Below are positions 1 through 8,027 of a stretch of DNA of 27,202 nucleotides, piece by piece. A program made the translations under genes and the position numbers. This DNA comes from Clostridia bacterium. GTDB lineage: Bacteria; Bacillota; Clostridia; Christensenellales; HGM11417. A model generated the notes under the pieces. The model worked only from the letters and a program-made list of their open reading frames with translations, was not told the origin of the DNA and made no database searches. Positions within the stretch are counted from its first letter, which is position 1. Each line of letters opens with the position of its first letter. The DNA lies in assembly GCA_017407365.1 (NCBI GenBank), contig JAFQWR010000002.1:1-27202 (forward strand). Direction: 5' to 3'.

Positions 1-7
1 AGGGTGT

Positions 8-430
8 ATGAAGCTTTCTACCAAAGCGCAGTATGGCTTAAAGGCTTGCTTTTATCTGGCGGAAAACAAGGGTCAGCGCCCCCTTTCCGTAGAGCGCATT
101 GCAGAGATTGCCGGCATTTCGGGCGCCTACTTAGAGCAGCTGATGATTCCGCTTAAAAAAGCGGGCGTGGTTGTTTCCGTGCGCGGCGCAAACGGCGGCT
201 ATGCTCTTTCTAAGGACCCGAAGGAGCAGAGCGTTGGCGAAATTGTGCGTGTGCTGGAGGATAACCTCGAGCTTGTGGATTGTATTTCGGGTGGCTGTAA
301 AAATATGGGGGAATGCCCCACGTGCGAGCTGTGGTATCAGCTTTCCGAGCGTGTCAACGGCTTTTTAGACGGAGTAACCCTTTACGATCTGCAAACAGAT
401 TTCAAAAAAAAGCGTCAAGGAGATGCGTAA
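8..430 (+). CDS. iscR: Rrf2 family transcriptional regulator, IscR-like
   Basis: This 140-residue protein has the size and layout of Rrf2/IscR regulators. The N-terminus starts with the typical KLSTKAQYGLKA and continues into a winged helix-turn-helix (about residues 1-70, with the wing motif VRGANGGYAL at 58-67). A cysteine cluster follows at C92, C97, C103 and C106. In known IscR proteins three cysteines in this region hold a [2Fe-2S] cluster that senses Fe-S status; the fourth cysteine here is extra. Its stop codon is directly followed by the ATG of the cysteine desulfurase, so the two genes are co-transcribed and probably translationally coupled. Inferred role: represses or tunes the isc unit in response to Fe-S supply. 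Its promoter and operator lie before the window. The IscR subtype is likely but not certain, since CymR and NsrR belong to the same family. Confidence 0.88.
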   Translation: MKLSTKAQYGLKACFYLAENKGQRPLSVERIAEIAGISGAYLEQLMIPLKKAGVVVSVRGANGGYALSKDPKEQSVGEIVRVLEDNLELVDCISGGCKNMGECPTCELWYQLSERVNGFLDGVTLYDLQTDFKKKRQGDA

Positions 431-1585
431 ATGATATATTTGGATCATGCGGCTACCACCTATACCGATGAGGCCGTATTAAAGGAAATGCTTCCCTATT
501 ACAGCGAGGTCTACGGCAATGCCTCCTCCTTGCACGCAGAGGGAAGAAAGGCAACTGCCGCTGTCGATCAGTCGCGCGAGCGTGTTGCAAGGGCGCTTGG
601 CTGCAAAAAGAACGAGGTGTATTTCACCTCGGGCGGCACCGAATCGGATAACTGGGCAATCCGCGGCGTAGCTTACGCAAAAAAGGAAAAGGGCAAGCAC
701 ATCATCACAAGCAAAATTGAGCATCACGCTGTGCTGCACACGGTAGAGCAGCTCGAAAAGGAGGGCTTTTCCGTCACCTATCTGGATGTGGATGAATACG
801 GCACCGTTTCGCCCGAAAGCGTAGCGGCGGCAATCCGTCCCGATACCGTGCTTGTAACGGTTATGGCGGCAAACAATGAGGTTGGCACCCTTCAGCCCAT
901 CAAGGAAATTGCACAGATCTGCAAGGAGCGGGGCGTGCTGATGCACACAGATGCGGTGCAGGCAATCGGCGCCGTGCCCATCAACGTGCAGGAGCTTGGC
1001 GTAGATCTTCTCAGCCTTTCGGGGCATAAGTTTTACGGCCCCAAGGGCATTGGCGTTTTATACGTGCGCTCGGGTGTAAGGCTGCAACGCTTTATGCTGG
1101 GTGGCGCTCAGGAGCGCAGTATGCGCGGCGGCACCTCCAACACCCCCGGCATTGTCGGTCTTGGCTTTGCCATCGAAAAGGCGGTGAACGAGATGGAGGA
1201 GAACAACGCGCACGTAACGGCTCTGCGTGACCGCTTTATTGCCGCAGTAACCGAGCGTATCCCCTATTGCAGGCTGAACGGTCATCCCCAAAGCAGGCTT
1301 CCCAATAACGCCAATTTTTCCTTCCAATACGTTGAGGGAGAATCCATTCTGCTCTCGCTCGACTTCGAGGATATCTGCGTTTCCAGCGGCTCTGCCTGCA
1401 CGTCAGGCTCCTTAGAGCCCTCGCACGTGTTGCTTGCCATGGGGATGCCTGAGGAGCTTGCGCACGGCTCCATCCGCTTCACCTTCGGTAAGCGTAACAC
1501 CGTAGCGGACGTCGACAAAACGGTAGACGTTCTGCAAAACGCATTGCAGCGTCTGCGTGCAATGTCACCCTTATTTCCCGGTTAA
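431..1585 (+). CDS. iscS: cysteine desulfurase (IscS/NifS family)
   Basis: This 384-residue PLP enzyme removes sulfur from L-cysteine and passes it as a persulfide to the Fe-S scaffold. Visible marks are the N-terminal YLDHAATT, the cofactor-binding SGGTESDN, the histidine motif KIEHHAVL, the internal aldimine lysine K200 in SGHKFYGPKG, and the mobile-loop cysteine C323 in SSGSACTSG that carries the persulfide. The loop is of the short, SGSAC-type seen in IscS/NifS proteins. Length fits the family (about 380-400). The start codon abuts the stop of the Rrf2 gene with no gap, and the IscU gene follows after 17 bases. The enzyme is cytoplasmic. NifS and IscS cannot be separated on sequence alone, but the neighbours indicate the housekeeping isc role. 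Confidence 0.95.
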   Translation: MIYLDHAATTYTDEAVLKEMLPYYSEVYGNASSLHAEGRKATAAVDQSRERVARALGCKKNEVYFTSGGTESDNWAIRGVAYAKKEKGKHIITSKIEHHAVLHTVEQLEKEGFSVTYLDVDEYGTVSPESVAAAIRPDTVLVTVMAANNEVGTLQPIKEIAQICKERGVLMHTDAVQAIGAVPINVQELGVDLLSLSGHKFYGPKGIGVLYVRSGVRLQRFMLGGAQERSMRGGTSNTPGIVGLGFAIEKAVNEMEENNAHVTALRDRFIAAVTERIPYCRLNGHPQSRLPNNANFSFQYVEGESILLSLDFEDICVSSGSACTSGSLEPSHVLLAMGMPEELAHGSIRFTFGKRNTVADVDKTVDVLQNALQRLRAMSPLFPG

Positions 1586-1602
1586 TAAACGAGGTACACG
1601 GT

Positions 1603-1977
1603 ATGTATAACGAAAAGGTATTAGAAAACTTCAGAAACCCCCAGAACGTAGGTGAAATTCCCGATGCCGACGGCGTTGGCACGGTGGGCAATGCCTCCTG
1701 CGGCGATATTATGCAGATCTTTTTGAAGATCGAAAACGGCATCGTGGTAGACGCCAAATTCAAAACCTTTGGCTGCGGTGCGGCTGTTGCTACCAGCAGT
1801 ATGGCAACGCAGATGATCATCGGCAAGCCCATCGAAGAGGTGGAAAAGGTGACCAACCGCGCGGTGGTAGAGGCGCTCGAGGGTCTGCCTCCCCAGAAGA
1901 TTCACTGCTCGGTGCTTGCAGAAGAGGCAATCAAAAAGGCGTTAGAGGATTACCGCTCCAAAAAGGCGGCAGAATAA
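1603..1977 (+). CDS. iscU: Fe-S cluster assembly scaffold IscU/NifU-N
   Basis: This 124-residue protein is the scaffold on which the desulfurase builds a transient Fe-S cluster. The N-terminus MYNEKVLENFRNPQNVG is typical of the family. The three cluster-ligand cysteines are present: C33 in NASCGD, C58 in FGCGAA and C102 in KIHCSV. The aspartate next to the first cysteine (D35), which affects cluster lability, is also kept. The conserved LPPQK motif recognised by the HscA chaperone in Proteobacteria appears as LPPQKIHC, although no hscA or hscB is seen here. It is the last gene of the unit and a strong terminator starts 19 bases after the stop. This is the IscU/NifU N-terminal form, not the SufU form, because it lacks the SufU insertion. 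Confidence 0.95.
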   Translation: MYNEKVLENFRNPQNVGEIPDADGVGTVGNASCGDIMQIFLKIENGIVVDAKFKTFGCGAAVATSSMATQMIIGKPIEEVEKVTNRAVVEALEGLPPQKIHCSVLAEEAIKKALEDYRSKKAAE

Positions 1978-1996
1978 GGCTGCGGTGGCAGACTAC

Positions 1997-2024
1997 GAGA
2001 GAGCTTTTGCTCTCTCTTTTTTTT
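1997..2024 (+). terminator. Rho-independent terminator of the isc unit
   Basis: An 8-bp perfect stem (GAGAGAGC at 1997-2004, GCTCTCTC at 2009-2016) with a TTTT loop is followed by eight T residues at 2017-2024. It lies 19 bases after the IscU stop codon and closes the iscR-iscS-iscU transcript. Confidence 0.93.
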
Positions 2025-2146
2025 ATGTAAAAAGGGCTTTTTCCCCTAAAAAAAGGAAAGAAAAAAAGGTCAGACCGCGGCGCAATGCGTCGCATAACGG
2101 ACGCTGTGCCATGCTCTGCCCCTTGTTTTTTGGTTGATAGAAAGAA

Positions 2147-2911
2147 TTACAGCTTTGTCACCGCAAAGGGGGTGGCAATTGCCGCCTGCACAGCCGTAAG
2201 CGCAATGGCGCGGTCGTTTTCGGTGAGCCCCTCGGGCAGGAAGGTCGCCTTGGTGATGTCGTAGCCCGTAAGGCAGGCAACGTAGGCGAGGGCGGCAACG
2301 TATCTGCCCTTATCCATGCTCAGGTGGAAGCCGTCACGTGTCAGGGTATCTCCCCAGGAGGAGGTGCGTGCATTCTGTATTGCCGTGCCAAGAGGAACGA
2401 TTCCCGAAATGGCAGGGTGGGGCAGGATGATTTTTTGTACGGCATCGGTGATAGCCTCGTACATTTTTTGCTGATTGCGGTCAAACTCCGCAAAGCGGGG
2501 AAGGTCGCTGTCGCTCTGATATGCCCACGTCATCAGCCAGTAAATTTTAGCCTGAGGGCAGAGGTCGGTTGCCTCACGCAGAATGCCGTTTAAGTAGGGC
2601 TGATACGTTTCGGGCTTGCCGCTGTCTGCACTCTGCTGTTGCAGGGTAACGACATCCCACGCACGGGAAAAGAAAGCCTCTCTTGCGTTCGTTTCCATTG
2701 CCGTGCGCCACAGCTCCTCACCCGAGGCAGGCGTGCGGTATTCGTAAAGCGGACGCTCCTCAATCAGGTTTTGCAGGTGCGTTTTTAAGTCACAGCCACC
2801 GATATACAGGTTGCCCATTTCGGTATCACTGTAGCCCATAGAGGCAAGAATGCGGTGTGCATAATAGGTAGCGTCATCAGAAAAGCTGTTGCCAAGACTG
2901 ATTATTTTCAT
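2147..2911 (-). CDS. DUF4886-type SGNH hydrolase-like protein, cytoplasmic
   Basis: This 254-residue protein resembles the DUF4886 branch of the SGNH/GDSL hydrolase superfamily, which includes esterases and deacetylases. Block I is SLGNSFSDDA, with the predicted nucleophile S9. The YIGGC motif (about 37-41), the LQQQSADSG stretch and the C-terminal DGFHL with D193 and H196 supply a plausible Ser-Asp-His set. No signal peptide is present, so it should act in the cytoplasm. I chose the ATG at 2911 because it has GGGGAG seven bases upstream; the in-frame ATG at 2926 overlaps that ribosome binding site. It lies 69 bases downstream of the AraC gene on the same strand and is probably co-transcribed. 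Inferred role: hydrolysis of an ester on an imported sugar. The substrate is unknown. Confidence 0.8.
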   Translation of the reverse strand: MKIISLGNSFSDDATYYAHRILASMGYSDTEMGNLYIGGCDLKTHLQNLIEERPLYEYRTPASGEELWRTAMETNAREAFFSRAWDVVTLQQQSADSGKPETYQPYLNGILREATDLCPQAKIYWLMTWAYQSDSDLPRFAEFDRNQQKMYEAITDAVQKIILPHPAISGIVPLGTAIQNARTSSWGDTLTRDGFHLSMDKGRYVAALAYVACLTGYDITKATFLPEGLTENDRAIALTAVQAAIATPFAVTKL

Positions 2912-2926
2912 AAATATTCTCCCCAT

Positions 2927-2950
2927 CTGCTTACAGTAGCAGTTTTTTTT
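2927..2950 (+). terminator. hairpin with T-run on the plus strand, upstream of the SGNH gene
   Basis: The stem CTGCT (2927-2931) pairs with AGCAG (2938-2942) around a 6-base loop and is followed by eight T residues (2943-2950) on the plus strand. No plus-strand gene feeds into it. Read on the minus strand it is an A-run followed by a hairpin just before the ribosome binding site of the SGNH gene. It could stop plus-strand read-through from the isc unit or shape translation of the SGNH gene. Confidence 0.45.
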
Positions 2951-2980
2951 ATTTTATTACCCCGTCAAAGGGGATAGCTC

Positions 2981-3853
2981 TTACTTTTTTTCGCTGCTCA
3001 GGTGTATCTGCCGATATTCGTAGGTGGATAGCCCCGTGATTCTTCGGAAGTTGGAGGAAAAATACAGGGGGTCAGAAAAGCCCACCAAAAAGGCAATCTC
3101 CTTGTTCAGATAGTCGGTATGCTCTAAGTAGTAGCACGCCTTAGAGATTCTTGCACGCTGTACGTATTTTACAAACGCTGTGCCTACCTCCGCCTTGAAC
3201 AGACGGGAAAGATAGCTTTCGCTGATGTTCAGACTGCTTGCCAAGGTTTTGAGCGAAAGCTCGGGGTCGCTCAGGTGCTGGTTGATGTAGGCAAGTGCCT
3301 CGGTGACGTACCCTGCCGTGCCGTGAATGGAAACGGGCTTTTCCTTCTGCCTTTCGTCTATCAGGCACGCCAGAATTTCGTAGGTGTAGGCAGTGGAAAA
3401 CAAGCCCCTTTCGGCAGAGCTGTGCTTTGTCATCATGCGCGAAAAGGCGGCGTGTATTTCGGGGGACTGATAGGCGTATACGGGCGAGGATACGCTGAAT
3501 TGCGCACGGGTAACCAGCGTTTTTGCGTTTACGCCAATAAAGTTCACCCAAGAATATTCCCACGGGTCATCCTTATCGGGGTAATACACGATATGCTCCC
3601 CCGGAAAGAAGCAGAAAATCTGCCCTGCGGTAACGGGATAGGTGCGGTTGCGCAGGGTATAGTAGCCCTTGCCGGAATGCACGCAGTGCAGGGCATAATA
3701 GTTGTAGCAACGCGAAAGCACCTCTTTATCGGGCAGGCATTTTTCCTTGCCGCATTCCAGCACGATAATGTCGGGCGTCTCGGAATCCGTTACGTAATAA
3801 TAAAAGAAATTTTCGGGCAGAGCCTCTGTGGGCTGCTTGCGGTATCTTCTCAT
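2981..3853 (-). CDS. AraC family transcriptional regulator
   Basis: This 290-residue protein has an N-terminal cupin-like sensor region (about 20-165, including the Y-x-L-R-N-R-x-Y-P-V-x-A-G-Q segment typical of AraC sugar-binding domains). The C-terminal AraC DNA-binding domain (about 185-285) has two helix-turn-helix units: LSLKTLASSLNISESYLSRLF and KEIAFLVGFSDPLYFSSNFR followed by G-L-S-T-Y-E-Y-R. It is divergent from the carbohydrate operon that starts at 3990, so it is the likely activator of that operon in response to a sugar. I chose the ATG at 3853 rather than the upstream ATG at 3901. A near-consensus promoter (3860-3888) sits inside the extra 16 codons and would place transcription start on or next to this ATG. 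The ligand cannot be read from the sequence. Confidence 0.9.
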   Translation of the reverse strand: MRRYRKQPTEALPENFFYYYVTDSETPDIIVLECGKEKCLPDKEVLSRCYNYYALHCVHSGKGYYTLRNRTYPVTAGQIFCFFPGEHIVYYPDKDDPWEYSWVNFIGVNAKTLVTRAQFSVSSPVYAYQSPEIHAAFSRMMTKHSSAERGLFSTAYTYEILACLIDERQKEKPVSIHGTAGYVTEALAYINQHLSDPELSLKTLASSLNISESYLSRLFKAEVGTAFVKYVQRARISKACYYLEHTDYLNKEIAFLVGFSDPLYFSSNFRRITGLSTYEYRQIHLSSEKK

Positions 3854-3859
3854 GCCATC

Positions 3860-3888
3860 ATTATAGCAGATACGGAAATATTTGTAAA
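3860..3888 (-). promoter_or_regulatory. sigma-A-type promoter of the AraC gene (predicts a leaderless mRNA)
   Basis: On the minus strand TTTACA (3888-3883) and TATAAT (3865-3860) are separated by exactly 17 bases. The usual start point, about 7 bases after the -10 element, is the A of the ATG at 3853. There is no room for a ribosome binding site in the resulting mRNA. Confidence 0.7.
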
Positions 3889-3930
3889 CTGAATATGTCA
3901 AAAATTTTATTATACAGGAAAAAATTTCTA

Positions 3931-3959
3931 TTTACTTTGTCCCTCGTTTGGTGTATGAT
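3931..3959 (+). promoter_or_regulatory. promoter of the carbohydrate operon
   Basis: TTTACT (3931-3936) and TATGAT (3954-3959) are separated by 17 bases, with transcription predicted to start near 3966. It diverges from the AraC promoter; the 42 bases between the two -35 elements (3889-3930) are A/T-rich and contain mirrored AAATTTT/AAAATTT tracts. That gap is the natural place for AraC binding sites, but I see no clear operator repeat. Confidence 0.7.
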
Positions 3960-3989
3960 TAAACTGATAAAATGAAAGGAGCGTTATCC

Positions 3990-5540
3990 GTGAAAAATTC
4001 CATTTTTGCAAAGCCAAACGGAATGTGGAAAGAGATGCTTTCCGCAAACAGAATCCGTTTGCAGGAGGATTTCTTTAAGGCGCAGGAAATTTATCTGGAT
4101 AAAAACAACGAGTGGTCGGGCGATTGGCAGGGCAGAGACCTTTTGGCTCAGCTTTGTCACACCGTTTTTTCGGGCGAGCCCACCGATGAGCTTCAACCGC
4201 TGTTTGACGGCTTCGAGGAGCATCTGAACGGAGAGGGTTATTTTGGCGAAAAAATAGACCCCAATGCGCTCAACGAGCAGCAATGGGCAGGCAACGGCTG
4301 GGTGCTTCGTGCGCTGTGTCTGTGGCGTGAGATTGAGGAGGAGCGTCCGCAGAGGCTGATCGAAAAAATGGTACGTGGGCTGTTTTTGCCCTATTCCGAT
4401 GTCATCGACCGCTACCCCACAAGCCGTGCGCACATCGAGGAGGGCAGTCATGCAGGCGTGCTGCTTGCAGGCAGCGACAGGGGATTCCGATTCTCCACCG
4501 ATATTGGCTGTATTTACATAGCGTTAGACGGTCTTTGCCACGCATACGAATATTTCCCCGATGCCGAATTAAAGCGGATGATCCGCAAGATGACGGAGCG
4601 CTTTTTTGCTACCGACGTAGAGGCTTGCCGTTTCCAGACGCACGCAACGCTTACGGCATTACGCGGCATCATCAAATTTTCCGAGATTACGGGCGATAAC
4701 CGCTATATGGGCGAGGTGGTGCGCCGCTTTGAGCTGTATACCAAGCGCGGTATGTCGCTGAGCTTTGCCAATTACAATTGGTTTGGCAGACCGGAATTCA
4801 CCGAGCCCTGCGCCATCATCGACAGCTTTATGGTGGCACGCAGGCTGTATCGCATTACGGGCGAGCAAAAATACCTTGCGCTTACCTACCGCATTCTGTA
4901 TAACGCACTTGTTTTCTCCGAAAGAGGCAACGGCGGCATGGGCTGTGACAGCTGTGTAAACGAGCAGACGCCCGCGCTTTTGTGTATGGAGGATGCCTAC
5001 GAGGCGTATTGGTGCTGTACCATGCGCGGCGGCGAGGGGCTTTGCGACTGTATGCAGATTGCAGGTGATGATAAGCACCTGGTATTGGAGCTTTTGTTCG
5101 ACTGCGAAATAGAGGCAGGCGGCGGCTCTGTCCGTGTGCAAACGCAGTTCCCCTACAAAAACGAGGTCACCGTTACCGCTACGGGCACCGCTCCCGGCTT
5201 TGGCATTACCGTATGCCTGCCCATCAGGGCAAAGGTGCTTTCGGTGAAGGGTGCCGTGGTGCAGGAGGAGGCAGGCAGGCTTGTGCTGACGCAGATTGAC
5301 GCAGAGCTTTCGCTCCACCTTGCATTTATGCCCGAGCTGAAGCAAAAAGAGGTTGCGGGCGGCTATATCTACGATTACGGCGTGCTGCGTCTTTGCCGCA
5401 CAGAGTGTGCGCCCAAAAGCGATTTTAAGATGGCAACCGATGGCGGTGTTTTATACAGCGTCCCCCGTATGCTCCGTTGCCCGGGCAAGGAAGAGGGCTT
5501 AAAGGCACGTGTATATTTCGTGCATCAAAAACAAATATAA
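3990..5540 (+). CDS. glycoside hydrolase GH127-like (beta-L-arabinofuranosidase type)
   Basis: This 516-residue protein has the alpha/alpha-barrel look of the GH127 family (formerly DUF1680). In the characterised enzyme HypBA1 a zinc ion is held by one Glu and three Cys in an E-x-C ... C-C pattern, and the first Cys of the pair is the nucleophile. The same pattern is seen here: E272-P-C274, then C342-C343 in AYWCCTMRGGEG. The repeat-like helix ITGEQKYLALTYRILYNAL after the E-x-C motif also fits. No signal peptide is present, so it should act on imported oligosaccharides in the cytoplasm. The start is GTG at 3990, with AAAGGAG ending eight bases upstream; the ATG at 3972 overlaps that site. 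First gene of the operon. It is shorter than typical GH127 proteins (about 600-650), so specificity for beta-arabinofuranose is inferred. Confidence 0.78.
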   Translation: MKNSIFAKPNGMWKEMLSANRIRLQEDFFKAQEIYLDKNNEWSGDWQGRDLLAQLCHTVFSGEPTDELQPLFDGFEEHLNGEGYFGEKIDPNALNEQQWAGNGWVLRALCLWREIEEERPQRLIEKMVRGLFLPYSDVIDRYPTSRAHIEEGSHAGVLLAGSDRGFRFSTDIGCIYIALDGLCHAYEYFPDAELKRMIRKMTERFFATDVEACRFQTHATLTALRGIIKFSEITGDNRYMGEVVRRFELYTKRGMSLSFANYNWFGRPEFTEPCAIIDSFMVARRLYRITGEQKYLALTYRILYNALVFSERGNGGMGCDSCVNEQTPALLCMEDAYEAYWCCTMRGGEGLCDCMQIAGDDKHLVLELLFDCEIEAGGGSVRVQTQFPYKNEVTVTATGTAPGFGITVCLPIRAKVLSVKGAVVQEEAGRLVLTQIDAELSLHLAFMPELKQKEVAGGYIYDYGVLRLCRTECAPKSDFKMATDGGVLYSVPRMLRCPGKEEGLKARVYFVHQKQI

Positions 5541-5558
5541 TTTAGGAGGTATCCTGAT

Positions 5559-7043
5559 ATGAAAAAAGTAAAAGCATTGAGTTTTATTTTGTGTCTGCTG
5601 CTTGCTTCGGTAAGCTTGCTTGCCTGCGGAGGTCCGGGCAGTGGCCCCACGCTTCCCGGCTTTCAGGACGGCAAAAAGAATCTTGTATTCTTCATCTACG
5701 ACAACGAGGCTCTGTATAACGGCTTAGCGGAGGAGTTTGAGGCTCTGCCCGGAAACGAAAACATCAACATCGTGATTCAGAAGGCAACCGACAGCTACTA
5801 CGAGGAGCTGCAAACGAGCTATATCGGCGCACAGACGCCCGATATCGTCTTTATGAAGACGAGTGAAATCATCCCCTTCCTTTCCGGTAAAACGCCCAAG
5901 CTTCTTGCGCTCGATAGCTTTATCGAAAGCTCCGACGTCATTGGCTGGGACGATTTATGGGCAGTAAACGACGGCTACCGCTACAATGCACAGACGGGTC
6001 TTCTGGGTGACAAAAACGCGCCCTTATACGGTCTTATCAAGGACTTCTCGCCCGACTGGACGCTCATCTACAACAAGGAGCTGTATAATTCTGCCGTAAA
6101 CGCAATGCAGGATAAGGATATGGCGGCTACCATCCGTGCCAAGCTGGATATGAACACCACCTATCCCAGCGATATGACGGGCAAAAAGGTCACCGATTAC
6201 GCTCTGACCTGGTCGGAATACTATGCGATCAGCCAGCAGGTAAAAAAGAGCTACGGCACGGTAAACGGCACCATTCTGGATACCTCCCCCGAAATGCTGA
6301 TTATGCAATGGATTCAGCAGAACGGCGAATACCTCTTCACCGAGGACGACAAATACTGCAAGAGCATCACGGGCACGCCCGCAATTTTAGAGGCGTTTGA
6401 GCTGTTCCGTAAAATGCAGGACGGCGCCGCTTCCCCTGCAAACTGGTCTAATACCACGGCAGGCAGTGCAATTCTTCTCAATCAGGGTAAGGTAGCCTCC
6501 ACCACCAACGGCAGATGGGCGTTCAACGAGTACGACTGGATTGACAACCTCTCTAACCTTGGCGTTATGGCTTCTCCCGTGCCCGACGATTACGACACGC
6601 AGGAGGCAACCAAATACACCCTTTCCTCCGCAATCGGTGGCTGTATGTCGCTCTGCATCACCTCCAAGTGCGAATACCCCGAGGATGCATGGAGCTTCAT
6701 CGAATACTTCTTCACCGAGTTCCAGAAGAGAATGGCAACGGAGGGCTACAATATTTCGGGTAACCGCAAGGTAGCAGAGGAATATTTCCTTTCGGAAAAT
6801 CAGACGCCTGAGCATCTTGCGCTCAACACCTTCTACTACAACTTAAGCTTAAGCTCCGATACCATGCGCTACAACCGCTATCTTGGTACCGAGGCAATCT
6901 ACAACGTAATGTGGCTGAACTTCAAGGAGTATTTCTACGATACCAACCACGACAGCACCGACCCCAACAACGCAAAATGGATTGCTTGCCTCAACAACAT
7001 CGAAAAAGACCTCAACAACGAGCTGAGCAAATACTGGGCATAA
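5559..7043 (+). CDS. extracellular sugar-binding lipoprotein of a CUT1-type ABC importer
   Basis: This 494-residue protein begins with a lipoprotein signal (KKVKALSFILCLLLASVS, then lipobox LLAC with C23 as the lipidated residue). The mature part looks like a family 1 solute-binding protein: an N-terminal lobe with an N-x-V-x-F-F-I-Y-D-N-type first strand, the DIVFMKTSE segment, the repeated W-x-N-G-R-W-A-F motif region around 310-320, and aromatic residues suited to carbohydrate stacking. AGGAGG lies nine bases before the ATG. It is followed directly by two permease genes, which makes it the substrate-capture part of the importer. It would be anchored on the outer face of the membrane. The sugar is not readable; the neighbouring enzymes suggest an arabinose- or rhamnose-containing oligosaccharide. 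Confidence 0.9.
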   Translation: MKKVKALSFILCLLLASVSLLACGGPGSGPTLPGFQDGKKNLVFFIYDNEALYNGLAEEFEALPGNENINIVIQKATDSYYEELQTSYIGAQTPDIVFMKTSEIIPFLSGKTPKLLALDSFIESSDVIGWDDLWAVNDGYRYNAQTGLLGDKNAPLYGLIKDFSPDWTLIYNKELYNSAVNAMQDKDMAATIRAKLDMNTTYPSDMTGKKVTDYALTWSEYYAISQQVKKSYGTVNGTILDTSPEMLIMQWIQQNGEYLFTEDDKYCKSITGTPAILEAFELFRKMQDGAASPANWSNTTAGSAILLNQGKVASTTNGRWAFNEYDWIDNLSNLGVMASPVPDDYDTQEATKYTLSSAIGGCMSLCITSKCEYPEDAWSFIEYFFTEFQKRMATEGYNISGNRKVAEEYFLSENQTPEHLALNTFYYNLSLSSDTMRYNRYLGTEAIYNVMWLNFKEYFYDTNHDSTDPNNAKWIACLNNIEKDLNNELSKYWA

Positions 7044-7058
7044 TCGGCGGGTGTAAAA

Positions 7059-8027
7059 ATGTCGCGTACGATTTCCGAAATCAGAGCGGAGGTCAACGGA
7101 GCAGAGCCTAAAAAAAGAGCGATGAGCCGCAGAAAAAAAGATACGGTATCCTTTTATTTGTATATCCTGCCCTTTATTCTCGGCTTTTCGCTGTTTACGC
7201 TTGTTCCGATGGGCTTTTCGCTGTTCTTCAGCTTCCACAAAATCGGTCTGAATACCTATGTGGATGAGTCGTATACCTTCTACGGCTTCCAGAACTACGT
7301 CAGGGTTTTTACAGACAACAACTATTTTCTTCTGGCGCTTCGCAATACCTTTACCTTCGCCATCTTCCGTAACGTTTTTTGCGTGGTCATTGCCATGCTG
7401 CTTGCGCTTTTGTTCAACTGCAAAATGCCCTGCAAAAAGCTGTTCCGTACCTTTATCTACATTCCCGGCGTGCTTCCCATCGTAGGTGCGGCAATCATCT
7501 GGCGTCAGCTTTTCGACGGCAGAGCAAGCCTCATCAGCTGGGCGCTTTCGGGCGTGGGCATCACGGTGGACCCCAACTGGTGGCTTGGCAACGGCGGTCT
7601 GGTGAGTGCGCTGATTATGAGCGTGTTTATGGGCATCGGTCAGACGATGACGATGTTTCTTGCGGCGTTGCAGGGCGTGCCCACGGCACAGCTCGAGGCG
7701 GCGGACATCGATGGCGCAGACGCCTTCACCAAATTCTTCCGCATCACCCTGCCCTCCATTTCGCCCACCATGTTTTACGTGGTTATGACGGGCATCATCA
7801 GCTCGTTGCAGGCGTATGCAGAGGTAGAGCTTCTGGTAGGCTCGCTTGCCAAAAACTCCATGACCATTTCCTACCTCGTAATGTATTACTATAAGCAGAA
7901 TATGATCGGCCTCGGATATTCCTCGGCGATTGCATGGCTGCTGTTCCTTATCATTGGCGCTTGCTCCTTCTTCGTGTTCAAGTATTCCAAAAAGATGGTA
8001 TTCTTTGCAGACGGAGGTACGCTATGA
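7059..8027 (+). CDS. ABC sugar transporter permease, MalF/UgpA type
   Basis: This 322-residue membrane protein has about six transmembrane segments, starting with YILPFILGFSLFTLVPMGF at about residues 35-53. The cytoplasmic EAA loop that docks the ATPase is visible as QLEAADIDGADAFTKFFRI around residues 210-228. It pairs with the next permease, whose ATG overlaps its stop codon in an ATGA. The ribosome binding site before the ATG at 7059 is weak (only GGGTG), and another in-frame ATG lies 21 codons later, so the exact start is not firm. It forms half of the membrane channel for the sugar captured by the lipoprotein encoded just before it. Confidence 0.9.
   Translation: MSRTISEIRAEVNGAEPKKRAMSRRKKDTVSFYLYILPFILGFSLFTLVPMGFSLFFSFHKIGLNTYVDESYTFYGFQNYVRVFTDNNYFLLALRNTFTFAIFRNVFCVVIAMLLALLFNCKMPCKKLFRTFIYIPGVLPIVGAAIIWRQLFDGRASLISWALSGVGITVDPNWWLGNGGLVSALIMSVFMGIGQTMTMFLAALQGVPTAQLEAADIDGADAFTKFFRITLPSISPTMFYVVMTGIISSLQAYAEVELLVGSLAKNSMTISYLVMYYYKQNMIGLGYSSAIAWLLFLIIGACSFFVFKYSKKMVFFADGGTL

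Noticed and set aside
479..1027. Long minus-strand frame within the cysteine desulfurase gene
   Set aside because: It is an antisense shadow of a gene with clear catalytic motifs, and its product matches nothing I recognise.
2025..2146. Terminator for the minus-strand SGNH gene
   Set aside because: There are T-runs on the minus strand, but the stems before them are only 4 bp or have impossible loops. None is convincing.
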